From Pseudomonas syringae (GTDB taxonomy: Bacteria; Pseudomonadota; Gammaproteobacteria; Pseudomonadales; Pseudomonadaceae), in assembly GCF_021606685.1 (NCBI RefSeq), contig NZ_WKCB01000062.1:1-34286 (forward strand): a stretch of 34,286 bases of DNA. The letters run 5' to 3'. Numbering within the stretch: the first letter of the stretch is position 1; each line of letters begins with the position of its first letter. The notes under the pieces were generated by a model, which saw nothing but the letters and a program-made list of their open reading frames with translations, had not been told where the DNA came from and did not search any database. Both the position numbers and the translations under genes were made by a program. Below are positions 32,443 to 34,286 of this stretch, one piece after another.

Positions 32443-33132
32443 TCAGAGGGGCGTGGATGTACCCTCGTCGGTCGAATACATCCACCGCAACAACGAATGC
32501 CGCCCGCTGATCCCCAGCTTGATCGCTGCACGTTTCAGGTAGCTCTCGATCGTGTTGACCTTCAACGCCAGCTGCTCCGCCAGCTCCGGCGCGGTGCGCC
32601 CGGACAGCAGGCCGACACACACTTCCAGCTCACGGTTGGACAAGGTCAACCCCGATTGCACCAGGCGTTCTTCAATGCGTCGGCGCAAGGTTTCGAGGCC
32701 CTGGGTTTGCGCGGGCACCGGGTCGCTGTCCTGGCGGCACGGCTGGAGCGCGGTGATGTGTTTTTCTACCATCGGCAACAGCAAGGTGGAGAAGTCTTGC
32801 AGCATGCTGCGTTCCTGCGGCGAAAAGCTGTCGGACTGGTGTGAGCGGTACACCGACAGCACGTAGCGCATGTCGTCCTTGTGCCGGGTGAGGTGCAGTT
32901 GTGCGGCGGGCTGCTGCTCGCCCAGGGTCGCCACGGAGTCGGTGTAGACCGGGCTGATCTTGCGTCGCGTGTGGCCTTCGCGACTGACCTGCAGTTGGGT
33001 GATATGGGTGGCGTCCACTGCCAGTTGGGTGAGAATCAAGTCATGCAGCATGCGTGGGAAATGGCGACTGCCGGTGCTGGCGATGACCTTGCCTATATGT
33101 GGGAACAGGTGTGAGTTCATCAATTCATCCAT
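32443..33132 (-). CDS. LuxR-type HTH transcriptional regulator, probable lipopeptide cluster regulator
   Basis: This 229-aa protein carries a C-terminal LuxR/GerE helix-turn-helix at about 163-219 (LSNRELEVCVGLLSGRT, then the recognition-helix region VNTIESYLKRAAIKLGI). The N-terminal 140 residues show no homoserine-lactone-binding signature or receiver domain that I can recognise. Solo LuxR-type regulators flank nearly all Pseudomonas cyclic lipopeptide clusters and activate the synthetase genes. In viscosin and massetolide producers one lies past macB (ViscBCR/MassBCR), so this is the likely counterpart here, separated from macB by the two A/T-rich genes. The ATG at 33132 has no clear ribosome-binding site. 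The in-frame ATG at 33120 (Met5) is a reasonable alternative. Its G+C-rich codon use is like that of the synthetase genes. Identity as viscBCR is inference from position. Confidence 0.88.
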   Translation of the reverse strand: MDELMNSHLFPHIGKVIASTGSRHFPRMLHDLILTQLAVDATHITQLQVSREGHTRRKISPVYTDSVATLGEQQPAAQLHLTRHKDDMRYVLSVYRSHQSDSFSPQERSMLQDFSTLLLPMVEKHITALQPCRQDSDPVPAQTQGLETLRRRIEERLVQSGLTLSNRELEVCVGLLSGRTAPELAEQLALKVNTIESYLKRAAIKLGISGRHSLLRWMYSTDEGTSTPL

Positions 33133-33343
33133 GAGTTTCGGGTGCAGAGACCTATGCTAGTACAGCCTGGCGGAACGATGGGGATCCAATGTGGAAAAAG
33201 ACGATTAACGTGGTAGGACCGGTCTGTCCGCTTTTGTGGGAAAGAACCACGCAGGGTCTAGAACTATCGCACGGCGTGGGCTGCTGCCACGGTTTGGCGC
33301 GGTGATTGGGGGGATATCCGTTATTTGGGTAATGGCTGATATT
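33133..33343. other. Upstream region of the LuxR gene, no gene seen
   Basis: This 211-base stretch should contain the promoter of the LuxR gene. I see no convincing coding sequence, no hrp box on either strand and no clear lux-box dyad. It ends where the dispersed repeat begins. Confidence 0.5.
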
Positions 33344-33466
33344 GGTTCCGCTCTTACAGCGGGTCACTTTTGAAAAGAGCCCAAAAGTAACCAAAAGGCT
33401 CTTGCCCCACCACTCGGCACCTCGCTCACGCTTCGGTGTGCCCGCACGCAGCCTTGAATCCGTGGG
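33344..33466 (-). repeat. Dispersed repeat, inverted relative to 24490-24609
   Basis: The segment starts with GGTTCCGCTCTTACAGCGGG and ends with TTGAATCCGTGGG. It is the reverse complement of the repeat after the synthetase genes, with substitutions. Unlike that copy, it continues into a cruciform element (33454-33536) and then into CAGATCAAGATCAAAAG, the inverse of the GATCTTGATCTT segment. The left copy may therefore be a deleted version of the same composite element. Confidence 0.8.
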
Positions 33467-33536
33467 CCGCCGCGATGGGCCATCCATGGCCCAGCGCGGC
33501 TAACCCGGCGTCCTGCCGGGTTACCCACGGATTCAA
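33454..33536. repeat. Cruciform-forming element, copy 1
   Basis: The ends TTGAATCCGTGGG (33454-33466) and CCCACGGATTCAA (33524-33536) are perfect inverted repeats of 13 bp. Inside are two nested hairpins: TGGGCCAT/ATGGCCCA (33476-33493) and TAACCCGGC/GCCGGGTTA (33501-33523, 5-base loop). The whole resembles a three-way junction. The core recurs inverted at 34206-34286. Confidence 0.85.
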
Positions 33537-33629
33537 GCCCGCGTGCGGCCAGCGTGGTTAATGGGGCGCCTCAGATCAAGATCAAAAGCACGGCGGCCTG
33601 ACAGCCGGCCTGAGTGGTGTAGAGCAAAA

Positions 33630-33868
33630 GCGCGGGTTGTGGGCTGGCTTGGCGGCCTTGGACCCGACCGAAATTACGTCTGTTGACTGCCGTCAAAATG
33701 TGGGAGGGGGCTTGCTCCCGATAGCGGTGGGGCAGTCACAGATGCATTGGCTGACACACCGCTATCGGGAGCAAGCCCCCTCCCACATTTGAACCGAGTG
33801 AGGCTTCAAGGATCAGGCCGGCTGCCAGGCCGCCTTGCTTTGTTTTTGATCTGGTCCTTACATCCTTT
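33630..33868 (+). repeat. Tandem repeat unit 1 (about 239 bp) containing a REPIN
   Basis: The unit starts with GCGCGGGTTGTGGGCTGGCT and ends with CTTACATCCTTT. It is followed immediately by a second, slightly diverged unit. Flanks outside the REPIN differ at several positions, while the REPIN is identical in both, so the duplication is not brand new or the REPIN has been homogenized. Confidence 0.85.
33696..33790. repeat. REPIN copy 1
   Basis: Two perfectly complementary 34-base arms (33696-33729 and 33757-33790) containing GTGGGAGGGGGCTTGCTCCC enclose a 27-base loop. This is the known REPIN form in fluorescent pseudomonads: two REP sequences in inverted orientation, thought to be mobilized by RAYT transposases. 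No RAYT gene is in the window. Confidence 0.93.
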
Positions 33869-34107
33869 GCGCGGGTTGTGGGCTGGCTGGCGGCGTTAGA
33901 TCTGACCGGAGTTACGTCTTTTGATTGCGGTCAAAATGTGGGAGGGGGCTTGCTCCCGATAGCGGTGGGGCAGTCACAGATGCATTGGCTGACACACCGC
34001 TATCGGGAGCAAGCCCCCTCCCACATTTGAACCGAGTACGGCTTCACCGATCAGGCCGGCTGCCAGGCCGCCTCGCTTGGCTTTGTTTTTGATCCGGCCC
34101 TTACATC
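33869..34107 (+). repeat. Tandem repeat unit 2 (about 239 bp) containing a REPIN
   Basis: Second copy of the unit at 33630, with the same start and a similar end (CTTACATCCTTA). It runs straight into the direct repeat at 34098-34168. Confidence 0.85.
33934..34028. repeat. REPIN copy 2
   Basis: Arms 33934-33967 and 33995-34028 and the 27-base loop are identical to the first REPIN, 238 bases away and in the same orientation. Confidence 0.93.
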
Positions 34108-34168
34108 CTTACCGCTGACGAAGTCAGCGATCTCTTGATCTAGCGCTCTTGATCGTGATCTTGATCTT
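34098..34168 (+). repeat. Dispersed repeat segment, direct copy of 24414-24484
   Basis: Contains the same hairpin CGCTGAC-GAA-GTCAGCG and the GATCGTGATCTTGATCTT tail. It leads into the second cruciform element. Confidence 0.8.
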
Positions 34169-34205
34169 AGGCGCCCCATAAAAACACGCTGGCCGAACGC
34201 AGGCT

Positions 34206-34286
34206 TTGGAGCGTGGGCAACCCGGCAGGACGCCGGGTTAGCCGCGCTGGGCCATGGATGGCCCATCGCGGCGGCCCACGCTCCAA
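34206..34286. repeat. Cruciform-forming element, copy 2 (inverted, reaches the window edge)
   Basis: The core is the reverse complement of 33467-33523. The outer arms are TTGGAGCGTGGGC (34206-34218) and GCCCACGCTCCAA (34274-34286), again perfectly self-complementary but different in sequence from the arms of copy 1. With its left flank (from about 34153) it forms an inverted repeat of roughly 130 bases with 33454-33588, enclosing the REPIN tandem array. Confidence 0.85.

Noticed and set aside
32401..32445. Intrinsic terminator for the LuxR gene
   Set aside because: The T-run follows the hairpin only on the plus strand, whereas the gene is on the minus strand. A REP element explains it better.
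33152..33487. Minus-strand open frame of 111 codons upstream of the LuxR gene
   Set aside because: It runs through the dispersed repeat, has no ribosome-binding site or domain, and is low in coding character.
33696..34028. CRISPR array
   Set aside because: Only two units, palindromic with 34-base arms and no unique spacers. The structure is that of REPINs.

Overview
The window is high-GC, gammaproteobacterial, and almost certainly from the Pseudomonas fluorescens group. The reasons are the codon bias, the lipopeptide synthetase architecture (dual condensation/epimerization domains, tandem C-terminal thioesterases), the macAB-like exporter genes next to it, and Pseudomonas-type REP/REPIN repeats at the right end.

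Bases 149-24348 hold two giant non-ribosomal peptide synthetase (NRPS) genes that overlap by 4 bp (GTGA). The first has four C-A-T modules. The second has three C-A-T modules and two thioesterase domains. Adenylation pocket residues read by eye give Thr-Val-Leu-Ser from the first and Leu-Ser-Ile from the second. This is residues 3-9 of the nine-residue viscosin/massetolide/WLIP lipopeptide family. No starter C domain and no Leu-Glu loading modules are present. Both proteins begin with a TubC-like docking domain, so a separate two-module synthetase (a ViscA equivalent) must be encoded elsewhere.

Bases 24349-24647 carry a dispersed Pseudomonas repeat and possibly a 24-residue ORF coupled to the synthetase stop codon. 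Bases 24648-27761 hold macA and macB, the periplasmic adaptor and the ABC permease that probably export the lipopeptide.

Bases 27855-32204, on the minus strand, hold two visibly more A/T-rich genes of unrecognised family (309 and 1077 aa). Both N termini look like type III secretion signals. The 309-aa gene has a near-consensus hrp box (GGAACG-N16-CCACTTA) 56 bp before its start. I infer that these are type III secretion effectors, or an effector plus helper, lodged between the exporter and the regulator. They are the least familiar part of the window.

Bases 32443-33132 (minus) encode a LuxR-type HTH regulator without an obvious autoinducer domain, in the place where lipopeptide clusters usually have one. 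From 33344 to the end the DNA is non-coding repeat: an inverted copy of the repeat at 24490, two cruciform-forming elements in opposite orientation with compensatory arm changes, and a tandem duplication of about 239 bp whose units each contain a perfect 34-bp-arm REPIN.
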